Shown piece after piece: positions 18,897 to 28,742 of a stretch of DNA of 64,000 bases. Source of the stretch: CAMYKD01 sp041617155 (GTDB lineage Bacteria; Pseudomonadota; Alphaproteobacteria; Kiloniellales; JAKSDN01); the NCBI GenBank assembly GCA_041617155.1, contig JBFJPL010000004.1, positions 17,706 to 81,705 on the forward strand, written 5' to 3'. Position 1 is the first letter of the stretch; each line of letters opens with the position of its first letter. The notes under the pieces are model-generated. The model was not told the origin of the DNA. It saw only the letters and a program-made list of their open reading frames with translations, and made no database searches. Position numbers and translations under genes: made by a program.

Positions 18897-20201
18897 CTAG
18901 AGTCCCGGATAGATCGGGAAGCGCCGGCACAGCGCGCCCACCTCCTCGCGCACCTCGGCCTCGACGGCGCGGTTGTCCTCCCGGTTGGCGGCCAGACCGT
19001 CCAGTACCCTGCCGATCAACTGCCCGACTTGACGGAACTCGGCGGGCCCGAAGCCGCGCGTGGTCGCCGCCGGGGTGCCGAGACGGATGCCAGAGGTCAC
19101 GGTCGGCTTTTCCGGATCGAAGGGCACACCGTTCTTGTTGCAGGTGATGCCCGCGCGGTCCAGGCTTTCCTCGGTTATGTTGCCGGTCAAGCCCTTGGGC
19201 CTGAGATCGACCAGCATGAGATGGGTGTCGGTTCCGCCGGTCACGATGTCGCAGCCGTTCTCGACCAGCACCGCGGCCAGGCTGCGCGCGTTCTCGACCA
19301 CGGTCTGGGCATAGGCCTTGAAGCCGGGCCTGAGCGCCTCGCCCAGGGCCGCCGCCTTGGCCGCGATGACGTGCATCAGGGGACCGCCCTGCAAGCCCGG
19401 GAAGGCCGCCGAGTTGATCTTCTTGCCGAGCTCCGGGTCGTTCGACAGCACCATGCCGCCGCGCCCACCGCGCAGGGTCTTGTGGGTCGTCGTGGTGACC
19501 ACATGGGCATGGGGCAACGGGCTGGGGTGGATGCCGGCGGCGACCAGCCCGGCGATATGTGCCATATCGACGTGCAGCAGGGCGCCGACCTGGTCGGCGA
19601 TCTGGCGGAAGCGCGCGAAGTCGAGCGTGCGCGGATAGGCCGAACCGCCGGCGATGATCAGCCTGGGCTTGTGCTCGCGGGCCAGCGCTTCGACCGCACC
19701 GAAATCGATCAGGCCGTCCTGCCGGCGCACGCCGTACTGCACCGCGTTGAACCACTTGCCCGAAAGATTGGGCGCCGCGCCGTGGGTGAGGTGACCGCCG
19801 GCCGACAGCGACATGCCCATGATGTTGTCGCCGGGCTTGCACAGCGCCAGCAGGACCGCCTGGTTGGCCTGGGCGCCAGAGTGCGCCTGGACGTTGACAA
19901 AGGCGCAGCCGAACAGCTGCTTGGCGCGCTCGATGGCCAGCCGCTCGGCGACGTCGACGAACTCACAGCCGCCGTAGTAGCGCCGGCCCGGATAGCCCTC
20001 GGCGTACTTGTTGGTCAGCACCGAGCCCTGCGCCTCGAGCACGGCGAGCGAAACGATGTTCTCCGAGGCGATCAGCTCGATCTGCTCCTGCTGGCGGCGC
20101 AGCTCGTCGGCGATGGCGGCGGCCAGTTCGGGATCGCTCTCGGCGAGGTGGGCGGTAAAAAAGCCTTCCTCCGGTAAGGCGCTGGCGTCGGCGGCGGTCA
20201 T
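18897..20201 (-). CDS. glyA: Serine hydroxymethyltransferase
   Basis: PLP enzyme interconverting serine and glycine with one-carbon transfer to tetrahydrofolate. 434 residues. N-terminal IELIASENIVSLAVLEAQGS, NKYAEGYPGRRYYGG, and the PLP lysine in VVTTTTHKTLRGGRGGM. The ATG at 20201 is chosen because GAGGGGAAAG lies 5 bases upstream; the longer reading to 20426 covers the rpiB end in another frame. Confidence 0.97.
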   Translation of the reverse strand: MTAADASALPEEGFFTAHLAESDPELAAAIADELRRQQEQIELIASENIVSLAVLEAQGSVLTNKYAEGYPGRRYYGGCEFVDVAERLAIERAKQLFGCAFVNVQAHSGAQANQAVLLALCKPGDNIMGMSLSAGGHLTHGAAPNLSGKWFNAVQYGVRRQDGLIDFGAVEALAREHKPRLIIAGGSAYPRTLDFARFRQIADQVGALLHVDMAHIAGLVAAGIHPSPLPHAHVVTTTTHKTLRGGRGGMVLSNDPELGKKINSAAFPGLQGGPLMHVIAAKAAALGEALRPGFKAYAQTVVENARSLAAVLVENGCDIVTGGTDTHLMLVDLRPKGLTGNITEESLDRAGITCNKNGVPFDPEKPTVTSGIRLGTPAATTRGFGPAEFRQVGQLIGRVLDGLAANREDNRAVEAEVREEVGALCRRFPIYPGL

Positions 20202-20254
20202 GGGTTCTTTCCCCTCATCTGTCCTGGCTCTTCTGCCCCCTTGGGTTGCCCGGC

Positions 20255-20689
20255 TCAGCCGAGCTTGGCGACCCGCCGCTGATGGCGGCCGCCGGCGAAT
20301 TTCGTTTCGAGAAAAGTTTTCAGGCAGTCCTTGGCGACCTCGACCCCGATCAGCCGGGCGCCAAGCGCCAGGACGTTGGCATCGTTGTGTTCGCGGGTCA
20401 ACCGGGCCGAGGTCTCGTCGTGGCACGGCGCCGCGCGGACGCCCGGATGCCGGTTGGCCGCCATGGCCATGCCGATGCCCGAGCCGCAGATCAGCACGCC
20501 GCGCTCCGCCCGGCCGTCGGCGAGCGCCGCGGCCAAGGCGTCGGCGAAGTCCGGATAGTCGACCGAGTCAGGCCCGTCGGTGCCGAGATCGAGCACGCCG
20601 TGGCCGAGCGCGCCCAGCTCCTCGACCAGGGTCGATTTAAGATCAAATCCAGCGTGATCCGAAGCGATCGCAATCGGCTTCCCGGCCAT
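20255..20689 (-). CDS. rpiB: Ribose-5-phosphate isomerase B
   Basis: Interconverts ribose 5-phosphate and ribulose 5-phosphate; ribulose 5-phosphate feeds RibB. 144 residues. IAIASDHAGFDLK carries the catalytic histidine region, GVLICGSGIGMAMAANR the cysteine and anion hole. ATG at 20689 fits the family start and has GGGGA upstream; a 35-residue longer reading is possible but unlikely. Probably the first gene of the glyA-nrdR-rib unit, divergent from mucR. Confidence 0.95.
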   Translation of the reverse strand: MAGKPIAIASDHAGFDLKSTLVEELGALGHGVLDLGTDGPDSVDYPDFADALAAALADGRAERGVLICGSGIGMAMAANRHPGVRAAPCHDETSARLTREHNDANVLALGARLIGVEVAKDCLKTFLETKFAGGRHQRRVAKLG

Positions 20690-20867
20690 CACGAAAGTCC
20701 CCAGGCGGTCGTCGGTGAACGGATCGGCGACGCTACCATATGTCGCGGCGGCAGGAAAGCCCGGCACAAGCTGTCGGGGTAGCAGCGGTTTCATCGTCCT
20801 TCGCTATCCCGGGTTGCATTCAGAGCATTCGCAAGAGAAAAATCAGTATTACAGGAGTGTTTATGAA

Positions 20868-20895
20868 TTGACATCAAGATTTCACTGTGTAAATT
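20868..20895 (+). promoter_or_regulatory. Sigma70-like promoter of mucR
   Basis: TTGACA (20868-20873) and TAAATT (20890-20895) are spaced by 16 bp in an AT-rich stretch, 39 bp before the mucR start. The region is shared with divergent rpiB. MucR proteins often bind AT-rich DNA at their own promoters, so autoregulation is plausible but not shown. Confidence 0.6.
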
Positions 20896-20934
20896 AAGGG
20901 GAACCTAGAATTCATTAACACATGGAAGCAAAAA

Positions 20935-21372
20935 ATGAGTGATGATACGGCTGAGGCCTTGTCTTCGGCAGAGATATTACGCATGACTTCGCACGTCGTT
21001 GCGGCTTATGTCGGCAATAACGAGCTGCAGACCGCCGAACTCGGCAACGTCATTCAGACGGTTCACGGCTCGCTTTCGGCGCTCAACGGCCACGGCGAGG
21101 TCACGATCGAGCCGCAGAAGCCGGCGATTTCGGTCCGCCGCTCGGTCACGCCCGACTACATCGTCTGCCTGGAAGACGGCAAGAAGCTGAAAATGCTCAA
21201 ACGGCACCTGCGCACGACCTACAACATGACGCCGGAGGAATACCGGGCCAAGTGGAGCCTGCCGGCCGACTATCCCATGGTGGCGCCGAACTACGCCAAG
21301 CAGCGCTCCGCCTTCGCCAAGAAGATCGGCCTGGGCCGCGGCAGCTCCAAGGGGCGCAGCAAGAAGCGCTAG
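20935..21372 (+). CDS. MucR/Ros-family zinc-finger transcriptional regulator
   Basis: 145 residues. Alphaproteobacterial H-NS-like regulator that silences many AT-rich promoters (exopolysaccharide, motility, cell cycle). The Ros zinc-finger region reads YIVCLEDGKKLKMLKRHLRT and continues TTYNMTPEEYRAKW, and the C-terminus is basic (GRGSSKGRSKKR). The TAG stop is the CTAG target of the MITE that follows, so the stop codon and element junction coincide. Confidence 0.95.
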   Translation: MSDDTAEALSSAEILRMTSHVVAAYVGNNELQTAELGNVIQTVHGSLSALNGHGEVTIEPQKPAISVRRSVTPDYIVCLEDGKKLKMLKRHLRTTYNMTPEEYRAKWSLPADYPMVAPNYAKQRSAFAKKIGLGRGSSKGRSKKR

Positions 21373-21641
21373 GAGCCTGTCCGAGTATTGGTCACGGGCT
21401 GCACCGCGTTTTTAAGGCCTTGGGCTAGGACGGTGCCGCGCCGCGATGCCGTGCGCATCGCAAGCGGTGCCGAACGATGTCCCAAGGCCTTGAAAACGCG
21501 GCCCTTCGGGTCGGCCAGACAGACGCGAGTGCCGCGTCGCGAAGGCTTGCCGATGGGCACGGCATCGCCCGCGCCTCCGGTCCTAACCCTCGCGTCTGTC
21601 CGGCCGATGCTGCTCATGACCAATACTCGGACAGGCGCCTA
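21370..21641. mobile_element. MITE copy A1 with terminal inverted repeats at CTAG
   Basis: Starts TA-GGAGCCTGTCCGAGTATTGG and ends with the inverse (CCAATACTCGGACAGGCGCC-TA), ends about 24 bp long. Flanks read C-TA and TA-G, a TA duplication at CTAG, typical of IS630/Tc1-mariner insertions. About 270 bp with no transposase. It contains internal hairpins such as GATGCC..GCATC and accidental ORFs on both strands. Copy A2 is at 27068-27340. Confidence 0.88.
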
Positions 21642-21665
21642 GGGCAGCTCTGCGAATCGACAAGT

Positions 21666-21896
21666 CTAGGCGGAAAAATCCGCCCTTCCCGGTTTCGGCG
21701 GGGCCTTGGATTTCGGCGAATCCCGCTTCAGGACATATTCCAGCTTGCGCAGCGCGGCCCGTTCCAATGCCGCCTGTCCGGCGGCCGGATCGCCGACGAT
21801 GGAGACCTCGGTCAGGGTGTCGGGATCGACCGCCGAGACCTTAACGTAGGCACCCACCTGATGGAACTCGATCAAGGCTTCGCGCAGCCGGGCCAT
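21666..21896 (-). CDS. Conserved small protein (DUF6898-like), function unknown
   Basis: 76 residues from ATG 21896 (a longer frame reaches 21986). Core ALIEFHQVGAYVKVSAVDP then TLTEVSIVGDPAAGQAALER and AALRKLEYVLKR: one strand pair and a C-terminal helix. From memory this resembles a small alphaproteobacterial family of unknown function. Divergent from gcdH. No ribosome site distinguishes the two starts. Confidence 0.6.
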   Translation of the reverse strand: MARLREALIEFHQVGAYVKVSAVDPDTLTEVSIVGDPAAGQAALERAALRKLEYVLKRDSPKSKAPPKPGRADFSA

Positions 21897-22053
21897 GGCG
21901 CTATGGTGGCGCGAGCAGGCCAAGAAATTGTTAATGGCCAATCGGCCGTAGTGCAGGGCTGCCGAGCGACAGCCAATCTTTCGCACCGGCCGTTATGGGC
22001 TATTATGGCAAAGCAATGTTTTGGGAATCCCCTGCGAAATCGAGGAGCACGCC

Positions 22054-23279
<1,226 letters not shown>

Positions 23280-23283
<4 letters not shown>

Positions 23284-23294
23284 GAGCCTGTCCG
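23280..23294. repeat. Solo MITE-A terminal sequence at the gcdH stop
   Basis: CTAGGAGCCTGTCCG matches the first 15 bp of both MITE A copies including the CTAG target, after which the sequence diverges. No matching right end is visible before 23632. It is a remnant or a related element with another interior. Confidence 0.6.
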
Positions 23295-23631
23295 CGCAAG
23301 CCGGTTTCCCTCGCCCGGCGCGAGCCGGAACGCTGTCGCGATGCCCGGCCGAAGCGCCTGACAGCGCCGTAGCGAGCGGTTCGATAAGGTCTGTGAACTT
23401 GGGTTATCGAGCGGATCCGCGCCTCCACGGCCTCGGGAAGCCGCCAGCTCGGCAGCGCCATCGCCCGTTCCATGGCCCCGCGGGCGCCGATATCAAAGCG
23501 CGCGCAGGTCATGGTGTCGGTCAAACTGTTTCGAGGCGCTGCCGTGCAGCGCCTCGACATCAAGGCATATTCGCTGTGGGGGCCGTCCGCCGACCGCGCC
23601 GCTTGGACACGGCGCGGAAAACCGGGTTTCG
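23284..23631. other. Non-coding interval between gcdH and the MarR gene
   Basis: About 350 bp with no convincing gene. It holds the solo MITE-A end and a perfect 12-bp hairpin TCGAGGCGCTGC/GCAGCGCCTCGA with a 3-nt loop (23531-23557). The hairpin has no T tract, so it is not a standard terminator. A 95-codon minus-strand frame covers most of it but matches no family known to me. Confidence 0.6.
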
Positions 23632-24099
23632 TCAGGCGGCCGAGCTCATGTTGCCGTAGCGTTGGGGCGTCGCCCAGAACTGGCCGAGCCGGCGCAGGAT
23701 GCCGTTGGCCTCGGTCAGGGTTTCGCCGGTCAGCTGGGCGTCGTCGAGCTTGCCCGACTGGGCCTGGAACAGCTCGTCGAGCCGGCGCGAGATCTCCAGT
23801 CCCTTCTCCGCGGCGCGCACGTGGAACGACCGGCGGTCGTGCGGCGAGCGCTCCTGGATCAGATACTCGTTCTCGACCATCTTCTTGACGTTGTAAGAGA
23901 CGTTGGAGCCCAGGTAATAGCCGCGCTGGGTCAATTCGCCGACGGTCAGCTCTTCGTCGCCGATATTGAACAGGATCAGGGCCTGCACGTTATTCAGGTC
24001 GCGGACGCCGATTCGATCGAGTTCGGCCTTGACGACCTCGAGGCATTGCCGGTGCAAACGCTCGATGAGCGAAATGGTTTCTAAGTAAGCTGCTTTCAC
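23632..24099 (-). CDS. MarR-type winged-helix regulator (LdtR-like)
   Basis: 155 residues. Helical dimerisation ends flank a winged helix: VQALILFNIGDEELTVGELT, QRGYYLGSNVSYNVKKMVE, wing ERSPHDRRSFHVRA. The conserved GYYLGSNVSYN segment resembles LdtR, an alphaproteobacterial MarR regulator linked to cell-wall L,D-transpeptidase control. A perfect CtrA-type box lies about 60 bp upstream. Ligand unknown. Confidence 0.85.
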   Translation of the reverse strand: MKAAYLETISLIERLHRQCLEVVKAELDRIGVRDLNNVQALILFNIGDEELTVGELTQRGYYLGSNVSYNVKKMVENEYLIQERSPHDRRSFHVRAAEKGLEISRRLDELFQAQSGKLDDAQLTGETLTEANGILRRLGQFWATPQRYGNMSSAA

Positions 24100-24159
24100 G
24101 GCGAACCCCCGCGACTAATATTAACGTTTGGTTGCTGTATCATCTTAGGCATCACCGGG

Positions 24160-24174
24160 TTAATGACCGCTTAA
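24160..24174. promoter_or_regulatory. Candidate CtrA-binding box
   Basis: TTAA-TGACCGC-TTAA is an exact match to the CtrA consensus TTAA-N7-TTAA. It lies in a 234-bp AT-rich gap, 61 bp upstream of the MarR gene start. CtrA is the cell-cycle and motility response regulator of alphaproteobacteria. Binding is inferred from sequence only. Confidence 0.55.
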
Positions 24175-24333
24175 AGCTGGGCAAATTTATCCCTTATCTG
24201 GTGTAAATGTTGTAACAGCTACTATTTTACGCTTATTTGTTCGATCAAGCTCCGCTATTTCGGCCCCGGAAATTTACCAAGGGTCATCATCGATCACCTT
24301 TGTGGGTGAGCGGTGCGGCGCGAGAAGCGCCGC

Positions 24334-25221
24334 TCAGCCGCCGCGAATCAGCTTGATGATCGCCGAATAGTCGAGGCCGCCGTGGCCGGCGTTGACGAAC
24401 ATGGTGTAGAGCGCGGTGGCCTCGGCGCCGAGCGGCGTGGCGGTGCCGGCCTGGCTGGCCGCCATTTGCGAAAGCTTGAGGTCCTTGTGCATCATGGCGG
24501 CGGCAAAGCCGGGCCGGTAGTCTCGGTTGGCCGCCGAGGTCTCGACGATGCCGGGCACCGGATTGTGGTTCAGCATGGCCCAGCAGGAGCCCGAGGAGAC
24601 CGAGGAGATCTCGAACAGCTTGTTCGGCTCGAGGCCGAGCGCCTCGCCCAGCGTGAAGGCCTCGGCGCACGCCAGCATGGAAATTCCGAGGATCATGTTG
24701 TTGCAGACCTTGGCCACCTGGCCGTTGCCCGGACCGCCGGCATGCACGATGTTGCGGCCCATGACCTCGAGCAGCGGCTTGGCGCAGGCGAAGGCGTCGT
24801 CGGTGCCGCCGCACATGAAGGTCAGCGTCGCCCCGGCCGCGCCGGCGACACCGCCGGAGACCGGCGCGTCGAGCATCGCGTGGCCGGCCGCCGCGACCGC
24901 CTCGTGCACGGCGCGGGCGCTGCCCACGTCGATCGTCGAGCTGTCGATGAACAGGCTGTCCGGCGCGGCTGCGGCGATCAGGCCGTCGTCGCCCAGATAG
25001 GCGCTCCTGACGTGCTCGCCGGCCGGCAGCATGGTAATCACCGTGTCCGCGCGTCGGACCGCTTCGGCGGCGCTCTCGACCGTCGCCGCGCCGGCCTTGG
25101 CGGCCGCCTCGAGCGCCGCCGGCACCAAGTCGTAGCCGGTCACCTTGTGCCCGGCCTTGACCAGATTGCCCGCCATGGGCCCGCCCATGTTGCCGAGCCC
25201 GATGAAGCCGATATCGGCCAT
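24334..25221 (-). CDS. mmsB: 3-hydroxyisobutyrate dehydrogenase
   Basis: 295 residues. NAD-dependent oxidation of 3-hydroxyisobutyrate to methylmalonate semialdehyde in valine breakdown. N-terminal Rossmann motif IGFIGLGNMGGPMAGNL, substrate motif DAPVSGGVAGA, catalytic lysine in NGQVAKVCNNMILG. GGAGG six bases before ATG 25221 fixes the start. Two further valine enzymes lie at 29.7-32.0 kb on the same strand. Confidence 0.92.
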   Translation of the reverse strand: MADIGFIGLGNMGGPMAGNLVKAGHKVTGYDLVPAALEAAAKAGAATVESAAEAVRRADTVITMLPAGEHVRSAYLGDDGLIAAAAPDSLFIDSSTIDVGSARAVHEAVAAAGHAMLDAPVSGGVAGAAGATLTFMCGGTDDAFACAKPLLEVMGRNIVHAGGPGNGQVAKVCNNMILGISMLACAEAFTLGEALGLEPNKLFEISSVSSGSCWAMLNHNPVPGIVETSAANRDYRPGFAAAMMHKDLKLSQMAASQAGTATPLGAEATALYTMFVNAGHGGLDYSAIIKLIRGG

Positions 25222-25401
25222 TTTTCCCTCCAAAGCATCGTTTGCCGGCTGTCTTGCAGCAGAGGATCAAAGCCAACCGATGGCCCTCTGATGGCTGCCC
25301 AGCCAAGCATCCATCGTGGCCGAAAGGCCTCGCTCGGGCAACCACGGACCGCCTTCGAAGCAATTCGGCACGGCCACTGACGACCTGGGTATCGGATCAG
25401 A

Positions 25402-26955
25402 TCAACCCAGACTCCCGAAGTCGTAGTAAAGCAGCGTCGTGCCGATCCCGGCCGCGCCCATGATCAGGAAAGACAGCAGCAGGTGTTTGAAGAGACCCCT
25501 GTGACCCAAGGAGAACGCCAGGAACAGCTTCATGAAGGTGTTGGACAGGGCGCCCAGCACGACATTGAAGCTGGCCCAGTCGAGCGAGATCAGCCCTGAC
25601 CGCTGGGCGTCGCTCAAGGAGAAGGCAACGGCATCGGCGTCGGTCAGGCCGCTCACGATCGCCACCACGGGCAGCCACGCCCCGCCGAGGTAGGTGATCG
25701 CGAGGCGCGTCACCATCAAGATGGCGGCGAAGACGAGGCCGAATGTGATCGCGGACTTCAGGCTGAAGGGATTGTCGAAGCTCACCTCCTCGGATTCGGC
25801 GCCCTTGGCCGCCGCCTTCTTCGAGCGGAGTAGGAACCAGACGGCCATGAGCATGCCGGTCGCCCCGGTGACGAGGATCGGCACGGCCATGTTGCGCATC
25901 AGCGCCTGATTGAACACGCCGATCTGGATCAATAGCCGGGGAAACATGATGGACGACGCCAACAGTATCGCGACCGCGAAGGTCTGGTTCCACGCCGGCA
26001 GTTCCTTGCTGCGCTTGGCGAAGCTCAAAGTCGTGACGGTGCTCGAGGCGAGGCCGCCGATCAGTCCCGTAAGGCCGATCCCGGCGCCGCGGCCAAGGAT
26101 CTTGACCAGAACGTAGCCGACGAAGCTGACGAAGGAGACCAGCACGACGATCAGCCACACCTTGAAGGGCTTGAGCGCCGCAAGCATGTGCATGACGAAC
26201 ATCGGCGCCAAGGGGGCGTAGAGGGCGGCCCCGTCGGTGATCTGCTCCGCCTGATTACCGCTGTAGCGGCCGGCCACCCTGTCCTCGGCCACGCTGGTGA
26301 TCTGCAGCACGCCGAGATAGGCGCCGTCGCCGTAGAGGTTCAGGCTGTCGTTGACCTCGAATAGCTGCTGCCCGGCCGGGGCGAAGGCCAGCTCGCCCGT
26401 GGCGTGCGCAATCGTGGTGACCCGACCCACCGAATAGGTCAGCAGGTTGTCCAAGGACTGCTGCGGCAGGATGGGCAGGACGATGAATGTGATGATCAGG
26501 AACTTGAGCGCCGCTTCGAGCTCAAAGAACTTGATCTCCGAGCTGAACTGATTGAAGGCTCTCTTCTGGGAAAGAATGGTGAGCATGGCGATCGCCAGCG
26601 CGATCGAGAGCGCGTGCATGCCCTGCATGGTCAAGACGCCGAGGAAGAAGGTGACGATGGCGGCGGCTTCCGTGGTGACGCCGGTCCCTTCGACCTTTTT
26701 TGCCTGGTCGGCCCAGTACGCGAGCAGAAGCAGGGCGAGGAAACCGAGAAAACCCACGGCGATCAGCCACGAGTTTGCGAACAGCGTCGCGACGAAGGCG
26801 CTGATCGCGCCGATCAGCGCAAACAAGACGAAGTCGCGCAGTCCGGCATGGGGATTTTCCCGGGCGCCCATCGCCCGTTCCAGACCAATCAGAAAGCCCA
26901 GCGCCCCTGCCAGACCGAACTTGATGAAGAGATCCAGGAGCTCTTCCTGTGCCAC
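25402..26955 (-). CDS. MgtC/SapB-DUF4010 family membrane protein
   Basis: 517 residues. N-terminal MgtC/SapB-like membrane domain (ALGFLIGLERAMGARE, GLRDFVLFALIGA) followed by a DUF4010 domain (GLIGGLASSTVTTLSFAKRS, SGLTDADAVAFSL). Around a dozen membrane segments. A soluble insertion of about 70 residues near 185-255 separates the halves. The family's transport role is not established. The plus-strand MITE A2 lies upstream. Confidence 0.82.
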   Translation of the reverse strand: MAQEELLDLFIKFGLAGALGFLIGLERAMGARENPHAGLRDFVLFALIGAISAFVATLFANSWLIAVGFLGFLALLLLAYWADQAKKVEGTGVTTEAAAIVTFFLGVLTMQGMHALSIALAIAMLTILSQKRAFNQFSSEIKFFELEAALKFLIITFIVLPILPQQSLDNLLTYSVGRVTTIAHATGELAFAPAGQQLFEVNDSLNLYGDGAYLGVLQITSVAEDRVAGRYSGNQAEQITDGAALYAPLAPMFVMHMLAALKPFKVWLIVVLVSFVSFVGYVLVKILGRGAGIGLTGLIGGLASSTVTTLSFAKRSKELPAWNQTFAVAILLASSIMFPRLLIQIGVFNQALMRNMAVPILVTGATGMLMAVWFLLRSKKAAAKGAESEEVSFDNPFSLKSAITFGLVFAAILMVTRLAITYLGGAWLPVVAIVSGLTDADAVAFSLSDAQRSGLISLDWASFNVVLGALSNTFMKLFLAFSLGHRGLFKHLLLSFLIMGAAGIGTTLLYYDFGSLG

Positions 26956-27067
26956 GACCTGCCCCCCTAATTAGGCTGCGAGGCGCAAACCCTGCGACCC
27001 GGCCGTCACCAGCTTCTCACCGTTCCGAGCGCAGGGTCAATGGCGGGCCCGGCGGCGCAACCGCCGC

Positions 27068-27340
27068 TAGGAGCCTGTCCGAGTATTGGTCACGGGCTGC
27101 ACCGCGTTTTCAAGGCCGTGGGCTAGGACGCTGCCGCCCCGCGATGCCGGGCGCATCGCAAGCGGTGCCGGACGACGTCCCCAGGCCGTGAAAACGCGGC
27201 CCTTCGGGTCGGCCGGACAGACGCGAGCGCCGCGTCGCGAAGGCTTGCCGATGCGCAACGGCATCGCCCGCCCCTCCGCTCCTAACACGCGCGTCTGTCC
27301 GGCCGATGCAGTCCATGACCAATACTCGGACAGGCTCCTA
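27068..27340. mobile_element. MITE copy A2 with terminal inverted repeats at CTAG
   Basis: About 273 bp. Ends GGAGCCTGTCCGAGTATTGG and CCAATACTCGGACAGGCTCC are perfect inverses, flanked by duplicated TA within C-TA...TA-G. Most of the interior matches copy A1 with scattered substitutions and small indels; the indels break the accidental ORFs, so none is likely to be a gene. It sits between the DUF4010 gene and pit, not at a stop codon. Confidence 0.9.
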
Positions 27341-27642
27341 GATGGCTAGACCAGCAACAAAGGACGGAGATTGCGAATCGAGACGTCGACCAAGATCCGA
27401 TCGCCTGCGACAATCGAAATTGCTAGCGTTTTCGGACAGCTGGAGATTCTATCCGGGCAATCGCGGCTTGGGTCAGTGAGTCGAGCGGTCCCGACGGCGG
27501 GAACCTTCCGGCCGGTGGCGCGCGGCCATGTGTTGATTCGCGCGGCCGATCGGGCGGTCCAACCAAACCCGACCGGCGAGAACCGATCGAGGTGCAACCC
27601 AGGCGAACCCGGCCGGGCAAACAGCGGCAGCAGACGAGCGGG

Positions 27643-28677
27643 ATGGACATTGCGACTGGTCTGGCGATCGCGACGATCGTGATCGTTCTCATATTCGACT
27701 ATACCAACGGCTTTCACGATGCCTCGAACATCGTCGCCACGGTCATCGCCTCGCGCGCCATGACCCCGATCCAGGCGGTCATCCTGGTCGCCATCTTCGA
27801 GTTTCTCGGCCCGCTCCTGGGCGGCACCGCGGTGGCCGACACCATCGGCAAGTTCATCGACGTGAGTTCGCTGGCCGGCGTCACCTCGCTCGCCATCATC
27901 CTGGCCGGCGTGATCGGCGCCATCGTCTGGAACCTGGGGACCTGGTGGCTCGGCATTCCCTCCAGTTCGTCGCATGCCCTGGTCGGCGGTTTGGTCGGGA
28001 CAGTGCTGGTCTCGGCAGGTCCGTCAAACGTGGTCTGGGGCTTCGCGGACCTGTTCTTGCACGGTCGCGCAACCGGCGTCACGAAAGTGCTGTTGGCGCT
28101 TATACTCTCGCCGATCATCGGCTTCTGGGTCGGCTTCGCCGTACACCGCGTCACCGGCCTGCTGCTGCGCGGGGCCCGGCCGTCGATCAATCGGAACCTG
28201 CGCCGGGGTCAGATCGCGACCGCCGCCTGGCTGGCCTTCTCGCACGGCACCAACGACGCCCAGAAAAGCATGGGCATCATCACCTTGATCCTGGTGACCG
28301 GGGGCCTGATCAACAACTTCGAGGTTCCGTTCTGGACGATCCTGGCCTGCGCCGCCGCGATCACCCTGGGCATCCTATCCGGCGGCTGGCGCATCGTGCG
28401 CACGGTCGGCTTTGGCATCTACAAGGTCCGGCCGCTGCACGCGCTGAACGCCCAAGTGACCGCCGCGGCCGTGATCTTCGGCGCGGCCCTGGTCGGTGGC
28501 CCGGTGTCGACCACCCATGTGGTCAGCTCGTCGATCATGGGCATCGGCGCATCGGAGCGCCCGAAGGCGGTGCGCTGGGCCAAGGCCAAGGAGATCGTCT
28601 CGACCTGGTTGATCACGATCCCGGGGGCTGGCACGGTCGGCGTCCTGACCTGGCTCGCGGTGCAGGTTTTCGTCTAG
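27643..28677 (+). CDS. pit: Low-affinity inorganic phosphate transporter, Pit family
   Basis: 344 residues, about ten membrane segments. The two Pit signatures are present: FDYTNGFHDASNIVATVIAS near the N-terminus and AFSHGTNDAQKSMGIITL in the second half. Symports metal-phosphate with protons. The ATG at 27643 begins directly before the first helix; a GTG/ATG frame 17 codons longer is unlikely. Followed after 65 bp by a DUF47 partner. Confidence 0.93.
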   Translation: MDIATGLAIATIVIVLIFDYTNGFHDASNIVATVIASRAMTPIQAVILVAIFEFLGPLLGGTAVADTIGKFIDVSSLAGVTSLAIILAGVIGAIVWNLGTWWLGIPSSSSHALVGGLVGTVLVSAGPSNVVWGFADLFLHGRATGVTKVLLALILSPIIGFWVGFAVHRVTGLLLRGARPSINRNLRRGQIATAAWLAFSHGTNDAQKSMGIITLILVTGGLINNFEVPFWTILACAAAITLGILSGGWRIVRTVGFGIYKVRPLHALNAQVTAAAVIFGAALVGGPVSTTHVVSSSIMGIGASERPKAVRWAKAKEIVSTWLITIPGAGTVGVLTWLAVQVFV

Positions 28678-28742
28678 CGCGGCGAGAGCCGGCGGCATCG
28701 GCCTGCCGGTGGATCGCGGCGAGCATCTTGGAGGAAAATGCC

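Noticed and set aside
21388..21642. Open frame of 84 codons inside MITE A1, with a counterpart in A2
   Set aside because: Frames are open on both strands and indels between copies change them; they follow the repeat, not protein conservation.
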